The notes below the pieces were generated by a model. That model was not told where the DNA came from and ran no database searches. It saw only the letters and a list, made by a program, of their open reading frames with translations. Positions 35,559 through 47,900 of a stretch of DNA of 64,000 bases are shown here, in pieces. Positions within the stretch are counted from its first letter, which is position 1; each line of letters opens with the position of its first letter. The stretch lies in assembly GCF_037893015.1 (NCBI RefSeq), contig NC_133664.1, forward strand, positions 128,518,254 to 128,582,253. The letters are read 5' to 3'. Both the position numbers and the translations under genes were made by a program. The stretch is from Macrotis lagotis (lineage: Eukaryota; Chordata; Mammalia; Peramelemorphia; Peramelidae).

Positions 35559-35914
35559 GAAGATGACAGCTCAAGGAGAGGAGGTGACATATGGAAGCAG
35601 GGCAAGTTCCATGACGGCGGGGCAGAGGGACGAGGAGGGTGACGGAGAAGAGCCGGCGGGGGAGGCCCCGGGGCAGGGCCGGCCCGCGGCGCGGGAGCCC
35701 TCCAGCGGCTCCTCCGACTCCCCGGACTCTGCCGAGGGCACGCGGGGGAGGCCGGGCAGCTCGGAGGGCGAGGCCCCGAGTCCGGGCGGCGCGCGGGAGT
35801 CGGCCCCCAGCGCCGGCTCCTTTTCTGCGCTTGAATTCCCCCCGTCCTATTTGTCCAAAATAAAGGCCATAAAGGAGGCCCTGAAGACGCCCACGGCGGA
35901 CATCATAGTCACAG
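35559..35914 (+). CDS. IQUB: IQUB exon 2 (first coding exon)
   Basis: Acceptor tttaattcag at 35557-35558, then gaagATG; donor ACAG|GTAGGG at 35914/35915. It codes 117 codons plus one base. The first ~85 residues are low-complexity and GC-rich. Only the last ~30 ([20 protein letters not shown] and on) align with the human stretch around LAFLDKIKSVKESL. The whole exon lies in a CpG-rich island, unlike the other exons. Confidence 0.88.
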
Positions 35915-38900
35915 GTAGGGCTCGCGCTGCCCGGCCCGGCTCGCCCTGGAGCCCACGCGCCGTTCTCTCCTCTACTTCCAGCGGCCTTCCCAGGCCTCAG
36001 CAATAGAGCAGGGACGGCGCCATGCCTGGGAGTCTTCTCGGCGCGCCCGGCCCCGGAGCCCGGCCCCGGAGCCCGGCCCCGGAGCCCGGTCCCGGAGCCC
36101 GGCCTGGACCACGTGGGCCGCCTCGCTGGCTCTCTTCTCCAGGAGCCCTTGGTAGCGGGAAGAGAGCTTAGACTCGAAGCAGCAAAACCATTTGGGTTTT
36201 GCCACACATTGGAAGCAAAGAAGCTTCGATTTTTACCCACTTCATAGTGTGTTGTAGAAAAAAAAAATTATTACTGTTGCACGGGTTTCATTAGCTGATA
36301 AATGATGATACTATTACTGGCCTCACAAGAATATCTGTCAAAAAAAATTAATTAGATAAAGCATGGAAAACTCTTTAAGCTCCCCAGAGAGAAGTTTTAT
36401 AAAAGCATTATCCTAAATTAGCCTTCATTATGAAGACTTGGGGAGGAACTCACTAGTCATACCTAATGAAAAACCTTGTTTCCATTCCTGATCCTCCCAC
36501 CAGAAAATCTCCAATTTTTTTTTAGCACCAAGATTTCTGAATTCATTTTTCTGATTTATTGCTTTCTGTTTAATTCACTTTCCCTTTCATTCTGGGGAAC
36601 ATGTCAGACTATTTTAAACTCATCTTTCTATATTCTCCCCTGGAGTTATCCTTATGATTGATTGGCTCTAGAAAATCATTGTTCTTTTTCAGATTTCAGA
36701 AGGGTTCAGAAAAAGGTTGCCTATGGAGAAAATATTTCTATATCCTTGGTTTCTAACCTGTAGGTTAGAAAATTGGGGTTGTTATTTAACAGGAATCTAA
36801 AAATAACAATGCAGCCAGTAGAATTCCATGACTAAATCCAGGGGGAAGAGTTGATAATTATAGTAGTATGCTGAAATGTAAAGAGTGGGGAGAGAAAAAA
36901 TGAGTACCTAAGTGAATTTTGTAACTTTTACCATCATATGTCCTTTTTTTTTTTGCAAGGCAAATGGGGTTAAGTGGCTTGCCCAAGGCCACACAGCTAT
37001 GTAATTATTAAGTGTCTGAGGTCGGATTTGAACTCAGGTCCTCCTGACTCCAGGGCCGGTGCTCCATCCACTGCACCACCTAGCTGCCCCCCCCATCTAA
37101 CTTTTACAAAAATCAATATAGTCATCTTCCAGATTTTGTTCGTCTATTACTGTTTTCTTTCGCTCAGGGTATTTGACAGCTTTCTACTCAATATCATTCC
37201 TTTTTTCTTTAAAAATTAAAGGCTAGCAAGCAATATGATATCATTATGCACGTGAAAGCATATCTAAACATTAGCCATATCACAAAAATATAGAAAAATA
37301 GAGTGAGAAAACTATACTTCAATTTGCACTTAAAAATCAACAGTTCTTTCTCTAGACATAGTATTTTTTTTTTATCATGCATGAATCCTTTGGAATTGAG
37401 TAGAGACTACTTTTTTGTTTTTATTTGGATCTGTAGGGCTTTGTGCATTGTTTTGCAAATAGATGCTGAATAAATGCTATTTATGTGACTGACTTGAAAA
37501 TATGTGTCTATTCCAGGAGACTTATTGTAAATTTTATTGTAAATTTGACTTGAATTTACAACTGTTTAATGAATGCAATGAGAATTACCAAGGTCAAAAG
37601 ATGAAGCATATTGGGCTCAAGATGTGAGATGAGACATTTTTGGATATGGCCAGTGAGGGAGTTTGTTTTGCTTGATAATACATATTTTTTTCCGTGGATT
37701 TTCTTTTTCTTTTCATGAGAGGGTGGGAATTGGAGGGAGAGAAAATAAATTCTAAGGGGTGGCTAGGTGGTGCAGTGGATAGAGCACCGGCCCTGGAGTC
37801 AGGAGTACCTGGGTTCAAATCCAGTCTCAGAAACTTAATAATTATCTAGCTGTGTGGCCTTGGGCAAGCCACTTAACCCCATTTGCCTTGCAAAAACCTA
37901 AAAAAACAAAAATAAAAACAAAAAACCCCAAGAAAATAAATTCTTGTTAACTGAAAATAGATAAAATTTTTAAAAGGAAGTAATTGTATCTATAAAATAA
38001 AGGGGTCCTGCTAGACAACCTCTGGGGTTCCTTCCAGCTCTAAACCTTTTATGAATTTATAATCCTCTAAGGTTTTTTGCTTTCAATAATCTTTTAAAAA
38101 TTTTATTATAAATATTTATTTAAAACATTCTTTTCTTTTTAAATTCTTTTGTTCTTAATTCTCTCCTTCTCTTCTGCTCTTCCCCAGTCCCTGAGATGGC
38201 AAGCAAATTATTTCAGTTGTACATGCAAAACATATTTCCATATTAGCCATATTTCAGGAAAAAGAAAAAAAATAAAATTTATTAGGTCAATTGTTTTCTT
38301 ACTTTCTGATTTTATTAATTTCTCCTATAATTTTTGGAATTTCTAATTTGGCATTTAATTGGAGGTTTAAAAAATTTTTTTCTTTAGCTTTTTAAAATTT
38401 TTTTAAAAATTTATTTAAGACAATGGGGTTAAGTGACTTGTCCAAGGTCACACAGCTAGGCATTTATTTAGTGTCTGAGGCCAGATTTGAACTCAGGTCC
38501 TCCTGATTCCAGGGCCACTATGCCATCTAACTGCCTCTATTTCTCTAACATTTTTTAGTTACATGACCAATTCATTGATCTCCTTTTTCTCTATTTCATT
38601 CATGTAAATGTTTAGAAATATAAAATTTCCCCAAACTGCTTTGACTGTTTCCCAAAAGTTTTGGTATGCTGTCTTCTTAATGTCATTGTCTTGGATGAAA
38701 TTATTAATTCTTTTTATATTTTGTTGTTTGACCAATTCATCTTTTAAAATTGGGTTATTTAGTTTCCAATTAATTTTAAGTCTATCTCTCCATGGATCTT
38801 TATTGTAGATGATTTTTATTGCATCATGATTTGAAAAGGATGTATTTAATATTTCTGTCTTTCTGCTTTTGTTTATGAGGTTTTGATCCTCCAATACATG

Positions 38901-41900
38901 ATTGATTTTTGTGTGGGTGCCATGTATCCCAGAAAAAAAGATATATTCCTTTCTATACCCCATTCAGTTTTCTCCAGAGGTCTATCATGTCTAGGTCTTC
39001 TAACATTCTATTCACCTCCTTAACTTCCTTCTTGTTTATTTTATGGTTAGATTTATCTAATTCTGAGAGAGGAAGGTTGAGTTCTCCCACCAGTAGTTTT
39101 GCTCTCTGTGTCTTCCTGTAACTCATTCAGCTTCTCTAACAATTTGGAAGCTATACTGCTTGATGCACCCAAGTTTAGTGGTATTTTTGAGAGGATGTTT
39201 TCCTTTCTTATTCCTTTTAATGAGATCTATTTTTGCAATGATTTGTCTGAGATAATGATTGCTTTTTCTATTTCAGCTGAAGCATAACATTATGCCCTAG
39301 GCTTTTACTTTTACTCCTTGTGTATCTCTCTTTTTCAGGTGTTTCTTGTAAACAGTGTATTACAGGATTCTGTTTTTTAATCCACTCTGCTATCTGCTTA
39401 TGTTTTATAAGAGAATTTATCCCATTCACATTTGCAGTTATAATTACCTAATCTTTATTACCCTCCATGCTATCTCTCTTCTGTTTCCCTTCCTTTCACC
39501 CTATCTCTCCTCACCTTGTTTTGCTTCTGAATATATCTTCCTCAATCTGTCTCCCCTTCTCAGCCACCCTCCCTTTTCTTTCCCCTTTTCTTTGTCCCCT
39601 TTCTTCCTTCCCTCCCTTCTATCATCCCCTCCTTCCATTATCTCCCTTGTCCCCTCCTAATACCTGAAGGGTAAGATAAATTTCTAAACCCAACTGAGTG
39701 TATGTGTTATTCCCTCTCCAATGAGAGTAAGATTAGAACAGTTCTCATCTGCCCCTTTCTTTCCCTCTACTATAATAAACCCTTTGCACCTTTTCATGTG
39801 AGTTAATTTACCCCATTCTGCCTCTAGGTGACTAGGTATCTACATACCCCTAGTGTCCCATCTTCCAGAAGGATAATTGAGTCAGATGGCAGAATGCCTC
39901 TGAGCTCTAGTCTTTGGGAAATCCTTTATTTTCTCCTTGTCTAACTTGGATTCTATAATTTGACTATTTCTGTTGTTCTTAAATTACTTATTGTGATATT
40001 TCTTCATGACAAATGAAATTGATTTTACATTTTGAAAGCCCTCTGAGGCTTGCTCAGATCTTGTTGACTCTAATTATTGCCAAAACAGTTTTTTAAGGGA
40101 AATGAAGGCTGCTATCAACTACAGAGTTTTAAGCTATTAAAAATCAAGGCTGCAAAAGTAGATTTGTTGATGGCCTGCAGCATAATCTAAATACATTTTG
40201 TAAGCAGTTTTAGCAGAAACACATCCATACCTTGGCCTTCTGTTCAGAGAATGTTGCATCACTTAGGAAAAATAATTAAAATTTGAGACATTGACAGAGC
40301 TCTCATTGTTTGATTCTTTTTAAGAACTTGAATTTCGATTTTATCCATACCTTCATTTTTTTTTTTTTTTTGAGGAGGAGAGACCATCATCCTAACATCT
40401 TTGACTTATATTCATGGCTACTGTCTATGTAGTCTCCTCCTAACTGTCCCAATAATGATAAATTTCTTAGGATTTACATGTATCATTTTCCCATATAGAA
40501 ATGTAAACTTATATTCAGTATGATTTTTCTTTCATGTTTACTTTTTTTTTAGGTTTTTTGCAAGACAGTGGGGTTAAGTGACTTGCCCAAGGCCACACAA
40601 CTAGGTAATTATTATTAAGTATCTGGGGTCGGATTTGAACTCAGGTACTCCTGACTCCAGGGCTGGTGCTCTATCCACTGTGTCACCTAGCCACCCCATG
40701 CTTACTTTTTTGTGTTTATCTTGAATCTTGTGTTGAAATTCCAAATTTTCTATTCAGTTTTTTAAATCAGGAATACTTGAAAGTCCTCTATTTCATTAAA
40801 TGTCAGTTTTACCCCTGAAAGATCATTCTGTTTTGTTTGGTAGGTTATTCTTGAGTATAATCTTAACTCCTTTGCCTTCCAGAATATCACATTTCAAACC
40901 TTTCACTCATTTATGTGGAAACCACTAAATCTTATGTGATCCTGACTATGGCTTCATAATATTTGAAGTGTTTCTTTTTAGTTGCTTGTAATATTTTCTT
41001 CTTGATCTAGGAGCTCTTGAATTTGACTATAATATTACTGGAAATTTTCATTTTGGGATCTCTTTCAGGAGATAATTACTAGATTCTTTCAATTTTTCAT
41101 GTTATTCTTCAGATCTAAGAACATGGGGGAAGTTTTCTTCTTTATGATTTCTTGAAATAGGATGTTTAGAAACTTTTTTTGAATTTGGATATCAGTAGTT
41201 CAATGATTCCTAAATTATCTCTCCTTGATCAGTTGTTTTTCTAAGAGATTTTTCACATATTCTTCATCTTTTTTCTTTTCCTCTTTTGATTTTATTGTTT
41301 CTTGATGTCTCATGGAATCATTATCTTCCATTGCTTAATTCTGATTTTAAGAGAATTATGTTCTTCATTGAGCCTTGATGCCTCTTTCTCTATTTGATCA
41401 ATTCTACTTTTTAAGGAGTTTTTTATTTCAGTGAAATGAATTGGACTTTGTTCATTTGGGGGTGAGGAAGGACTATTCCAAAGGCTTTTTTTTGTGCTGA
41501 TATTTTCAGAGCTAGTTCTAGAGCTATGCAGGTTTTCCGTGCTTCTGAGGTGGTGTGATCCAGAGAGACATTTGGTCACTGTTCTCCTAATCTGTACTCT
41601 GGTCTTTTAGGAAGCATTCTTGTTTTCTTACAGCCATAAGTGCTAGTGTTTCTCTTGGCCCTGGAATTTTGAACATGCCCCATGCTCTCTTCTATACTCA
41701 AGTACTCTCTGTCTTTCAACTGAAACCAGAGCCCCTGCTACCTTCTGACTGACCACAAAATCCCCTTCTCTCCTAGAACTGCAGTGCAGAATTGTGTATG
41801 GCCCATAAAGTTGCCAATCAGTGCCAGTTGCACTCGGTGCCAGCAAAGTGACCCCTGTAATCTCTTTCTGACCAGTTGTCTAACCTGCTTCCCTTGTCTA

Positions 41901-44900
41901 GACTGAGATCTCCCAAAGCTGCTGTGACTACAGTTATTGCCACCTCTGAGGCTCTGGGGCTGTGCTGACCCAGGCTTCACAGACCTTTTCACTGTCTTCT
42001 CCATTGGATTAGATTGGGAAAACATCTCCCTCTGCCTTCTTAATGGTTCTGCCCCTCCAAAATTTAATTTGAGGAGTTATTTTCAAGTTATTTGGAGGCG
42101 AATGTTGAGAGAGTTCAGTGGGGTGGCAACCTTGGCTCCACTAGAGTAATTTCTTGATATCTACACATACTTCAGCTAAGTCCAAGGACACTTTTATCTC
42201 CAAAGTCTAAGCAACCCTCAAACAAACTAAATTCTTCAGAAGGACACGGAGCGGTGGTAAAAGGATAATCAGAAGTTTCAGATCCATTCCTCTTGGGAAT
42301 TATCACAGAAATAAAAATTGACTCTAAGTCTTTCAGAATCACTGACTGATCTCTGTTCCAATAAAAATATATTTAAGCAAACTGTTATAAGCTAAAAACA
42401 CTAGCTTCTTCATTTCTCAAATTTTCTTTTGAGGAATATTTTTAAGAATAATTTTGAAAATAGTACCATGTAATAATAACAATAATGATAATAAAATTAA
42501 AAATAATAGCTAGAATTTATGTAGTACTCACTTTGTGTGGGTACTAAACCAAATGCTTTACAGATATTGTTTCATTTGATCTCTACCATAACCCTGGGAG
42601 TTAGGTGGTATTATTGTCCCTGTTTTGTATGTGAGAAATTGCCACAAATAGAGATTAAGTGACTTGTCCAGGGTCACACAGCTAGTAAGTGTCTGAGGCT
42701 GGATTTGAACTTGGGCATCTTTGCTTTATCCCCTGTGCCACCTAGTTGGGGAGGAGGGATTTGGAAGCAGAATCATAGGTTTATTTTTTGCCTATAACTA
42801 TTAAAATACTTTCCTACTATTTTCTAAAACTCTGAAATATAAAGCTAAAGTTATTTACTAATCCATCTATATGTTTAAAAAAATAAGAGTAAGTAAACCT
42901 TGCTTTGTTATACATCTTGAATTTGTTATATTATGTTTAGAGTTTATAAGCAAATGCATTCATGAAATCTTGTCTTTTCCCAGTTTAATAGAAGAAAAAT
43001 CTTTCCTTCAGGCTCTGTTGAGTAGAGACCAGGGCATTTATTTATTTATTTTATTTTTTGTTCATTATAGGGCAGCTAAATGATGTAAATGGAAATGCTG
43101 GATGTAGAGTACAAAAGCACTCAATTTACATCTCACCTCAAGATACTTATTAGCTATGTATCACTTAACTTTCAGCTTTAGTTTCCTTATTTGTAAAATG
43201 GAGATAATGATAGCATCTATTTCCCAGGGTTTTTGTGAAGATCAAATGAGATAGCACGTAAATGCTTTGCAAACCTTTTAGTGATAATATAAATGCTTAG
43301 AATTGGCATTATCAATAGAATAGTCACTTTCATAAAGATGTTTTCTTTTTTTAGACTTATTTTTTTTTCTGAATTTTGTGGGGCAATGGGATTAAATGAT
43401 TTATCCAAGGTCACACAGCTAGTAGGTATCAAGGGTCGGAATCTGGATTTGAATCGAGGTTCTCCCAGGGCCGGTGCTCTATCCACTGTGCCACTTAGCT
43501 GCCCCTTTTTAGGCTTTTATGATATTCCCTTTAAAACTCACTGACATCTTTGCAACTCCATGCATAAAGGAATTTTAAATTAGACTAATATTTTAAGGGA
43601 ATAGGAAAATGGAGGTAGCAACAGATGCCTTTAAGGTATGACTTTAAGGTGAGAATAAAGACCTAGATTTAATGTACTATATTTGTATGTAGTAATATTA
43701 GCCTGAGCCCTCTGCCCTTGTAACTCCTTTTCTAGAACTGATTCTCCTAATACTTCATTTACAGAGGTTTTTCCCTATAACTGGATAAATCATATAAATC
43801 AGGAGTTGGCAAACTTGACACTGTGACAGTTCTTAAGCCTTTTTTTTTCCTGATGTATTATTAAAATGGGAAGAGACAAGGGGAATGTTTTTGCAAACAT
43901 GGAGGTTCGGGGATGAGTGGATGACTTATGTCACTTCTCACAGTCAATAAGAACTGGTGGTTGTTCTCATAAGTGAAATGGGATGCCTCAAAATTATCTC
44001 ATAGGGAACATCTTTGAAATGTTTGCTGGCCTCTGGTATGAAGGGATAAATTAACCTTTTTCTTTTTCTTTCTGCAGTAAAAGCTGTGCTTATTCCCGTG
44101 GGTCAGATAATTACATATAATTTCAATACTGGCGTCTTGATAAAACAACTCAGGGATAACTTTTCATTGATTATAAAAATACCACCTAAATTTATACAAC
44201 TCGTATATAAAGGTAAGTTCTGAGAACTAATAAAATTTATCTAATTTTATGTGTTTATAAAATCAGACTTTGTTTTAGAATTAGATTTAAAGTTATTTAG
44301 TAGTTAAATGATACATTTTAAATCATTAGTGTACTTAACCTTTGTTGATGTCAGTGTCATCTTCAAAATATCAAGTCTGTTTAGTTTATCAAAGGAATTT
44401 GAAGTCATATTAGATATATATGATACTAGATTTTCAACTTTGCAAATATACTTAAATATGCTAAAATAACTAAGAAACATTTTCATAAGACTGTATTTAA
44501 TTGGTGGCCCAAATATTTTAGTTAATTTTCTTTTTTTTTAAATTTTTTATCTATAAACTTTCAACAAAAACATTTTCAGGGGAACATGGACTTTTTTTGT
44601 GTATACATCAACTATATCAAAAAGATTTTTTTCAGATATCCAAATCTTTTGTTTTTGTATAAGCATTGGAATCTTGGAGTTCAACTTAGGACTTTCCAAA
44701 GTGGAGCATTTCAGTTTTTGAGCAAAATAACTGTTTTCAAGCAGCCAATTCCACATCCTAGCCAGCCTGATTTCTAGTAGGAGTGTAAGAAAGGTAGTAT
44801 CAAGAGTTAGTTAAACAAATACTTATTATGCAAATATTTTAAATTAGTATTTTTTGATTGCTATGTATCCAATATTGTAGAAAGAAGGGAAGAAAATAAG

Positions 44901-47900
44901 CATTTATGTAATAGTGTTCCAGTCACTGTATCAATACTTTACAAATATTATCTTATTTGAGCCTTTTAGCAACCCTGTAAAGTAGGTACTATTTTTATCC
45001 AAATTTTATAGTTTAGGAAACTGAGACAGACAGAAGTTAAGTGACTTGCCTAAGACTGCACAACTAGTAAATGTCTGAGGCTAGATTTGAACCCAGACCT
45101 TCTTGACTTCTGGCCCAGTGGTTTATCTACTGTGCTGCCTAGCTACTTAGTTTAGTAAGAACTCTGGGATGCAAAGGGAAAACTTAGGAAAGAAGAACAA
45201 GAAAAAGAGAGATGTTAGAAATAGAGTGCATGGTTAATAATGTTAAATGGTGCAGAAATATAAGGTAGGCTAGTCTGAGAAAAGAGGTCTTGATAGGGAG
45301 GTCTTTGGCAGTGCTTTTAAAGAAATTTCATTAGATTGGTGATCCGAGGAGCCCAGAATGCAGAAGGTTCAGAAGAGAATGGATGAATACAAAATGAGAC
45401 TACCAGGTAGAGATTACACGTTTGAGTAGTTTGATAGTAAAAGGGAGAGAAATTAATTATGGAATTGTAGATTTAGAGTTGAAAGGAATCTTTGAAGCAT
45501 TAAGTCTAGTGCCTTTGTTTTACTGATGAGAAAACTGAAGCACAGAGAGGTTAAGTGACTTTCTGCCTTAAGTATCTCAGGAAAGATTGCAAACCCTGAA
45601 GTTGACCTTACTATGCCAACTTGATCCCTCTAGATAATTTTTGGGGGAATGGGTTTTAGTCATTTTAAAATAAATAAGTATTTATTAATATTTTTTTGTT
45701 TATATCATCTTAGTTATCACAAGTATCTCTCCTCTAACCCTTCCTAGAGAACCTTTCCATTTAATAAATATTTTTTAGAGAGGAAAACCTCCCAGCACAA
45801 CTGATGAAAAAATATGAAAGTAAAAACATGTTCAATATGTAAGGTCACAAATGGGTGGGTTGAATGTATCCTCTCATTTCTCATCATTTGAATCCTGCTT
45901 GATCTTTATAATTTTGTTACATTTACTTTTGATTTTTGGCGTTTAGTTTTTTTCCATTTTTCCATTTATCTTGTTGTAGTTACTGTGTATATTGTTTTCT
46001 TTTTTTTTTTTGTTTACTTCATTCTGTATCAGTTCATATAGAGCTTTTCATGCTTCTCTATATTCCTTATTCTTCTGGCCACTGGACCCAGATGGCTCCA
46101 AGGAGAAAGTGAGATTGGTGACTTAACACAGTACCCCTTACTCAAATTCAGTTCATTGGTTTGTGGTGCATTACCTCTCTGATGGTATGGTCATCTTTGA
46201 GAATGAAGAAATAGGACAACAATTTCTTACACAACACAGTAATGTTTCTCTTACATTTATATACCAAAATTTGTCATTCCCCAATTGATGTACATCTACT
46301 TTGTTTCCAATTCCTAACTCTCACAAAAAAGTGTAAATATTTAGGACCATATGGAGATTTCTTATTGGCTTCTTTGGAGTATAAGCCCAATAATGAAGTC
46401 TCTGATTTAAAAGATATGGACATTTTAGTCACTTTATTAGTATGATTCCAATTTACTTTCCACAATGGCTGTGTTATTTCACAGCTCCACCAATACCATT
46501 GTATTTGGTATGTCTGTCATTTCACAACTCTTTCAACATTGACTATTACCATATTTGTCCTCTGACAATTTTCATGGTGTGAGGTGAAAACTCAGGGTTG
46601 ATTTGATTTGTCATTTCTCTCAGTTTTTTTTTTTTTGGCACTTTCTTTTGTGTGGTTATGAATACTTTGAGATTTTTCTTTTGAGAATTTCATATCCTTT
46701 GACCACATATCTATTGGAGAATGGCTGTTAGTAATATAGTAATAGTATATATATTTGACTACTTATCTTCTTTTACTTGATACATTTATTTTGTCTGTAT
46801 AGAATGTTTTTAGTTTCAAGTAATCAGAGTTCTCTGTTTTATCTTTGGTAATTTCATCTATCTCTTCTTTGACTAAGACTATATCTCAGGGTGGCTAAGT
46901 GGTGCAGTGGATAGAGCACTGTCCCTGAGTCAGGAGTACCTGAGTTCAAATCCAGCCTCAGACACTTACTAATCACCTAGCTGTATGGCCTTGGGCAAGT
47001 CACGTAACCCCATTGCCTTGCAAAACAAACAAACAAAAAATTAAAAAAAAAGACTATATCTCCTACCCATAGTTATGGTCTTCTAATTTTTATTATCAAG
47101 ATTACATATTCATAAAATATATTATGGAGTATAATATACAGTGTTAGTCTAAGACCAGTTTCCCTCAGACTGCTTTCAAGTTTCCTTAGAAGATTATGGT
47201 TTTGGGGCGGCTAGGTGGCGCAGTAGGGGCGGCCAGGTGGCACAGTGGATAAAGCACCAGCCCTGGAGTCAGGAGTACCTGGGTTCAAATCCGGTCTCAG
47301 ACACTTAGTAATTACCTAGCTGTGTGGCCTTGGGCAAGCCACTTAACCCCATGTGCCTTGCAAAAACCTAAAAAAAAAAAAAAAGAAGAAGTTTATGGTT
47401 TTGACTTTATCAAATACTCGTTTTTCTGTTTATCTTTGTATGTTTATGGTTGAGTTCAGATTTGCAGTGTAGATCACCCTGAGCTTCATCTTGAGCTTCA
47501 TTACTCTTTATTATCCCATATCCTCTTTATAGTTTTTAAGGTTGCAGAATGGTTTATGTTACTTGAATTTTTTCCCTTTGTTTGAAAAATTTTCTCCTGA
47601 TTGCTTGCAGAAATTGTTGTTTTTAAGTTGAATTGTCAAATTTAACCTCTATATATCTTATAATTTTCCTCCTTGAATTTTTTTTTGGAAATGATCTATG
47701 GATTCTTTCAATTGGTAATTGATATTTCATTTTCTATCTTAAAATGTTTTGGGCAGTTCTCTTGTATTATTTCTTTGATTATGTTGTTCAACTTTTTTTT
47801 TCTCCATTGCTGTATTCATCTGGGAGACCTGAGTTGTTTCTTCTCATAAAGGCCAGATTTGAATTTAGGAAGATGATGAACATCTTCCTGAATTATGCCA

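Larger units (their letters stand above)
38090..42160 (-). mobile_element. LINE-1, antisense, 5' half kept, RT region missing
   Basis: Low to high: possible 3' UTR (38090-38285), then directly the ORF2 linker and endonuclease (38300-39460; minus strand [20 protein letters not shown]), spacer with C/T-rich block, ORF1 (40700-41580; [20 protein letters not shown]) and 5' UTR (41640-42160). The reverse transcriptase and C-terminal region are absent. SINEs at 38395-38540 and 40541-40698; 39960-40540 does not look like LINE-1 and may be another insertion. Confidence 0.85.

Noticed and set aside
35915-36006. Read-through of IQUB exon 2 into intron 2
   Set aside because: The GTAGGG donor and the in-phase continuation at 44078 show that the frame is spliced; the extension has no IQUB similarity.
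35542-36240. 232-codon antisense open frame over the GC-rich island
   Set aside because: It mirrors the GC-rich IQUB exon 2; stops are rare in such DNA. No family resemblance and it crosses the splice donor.
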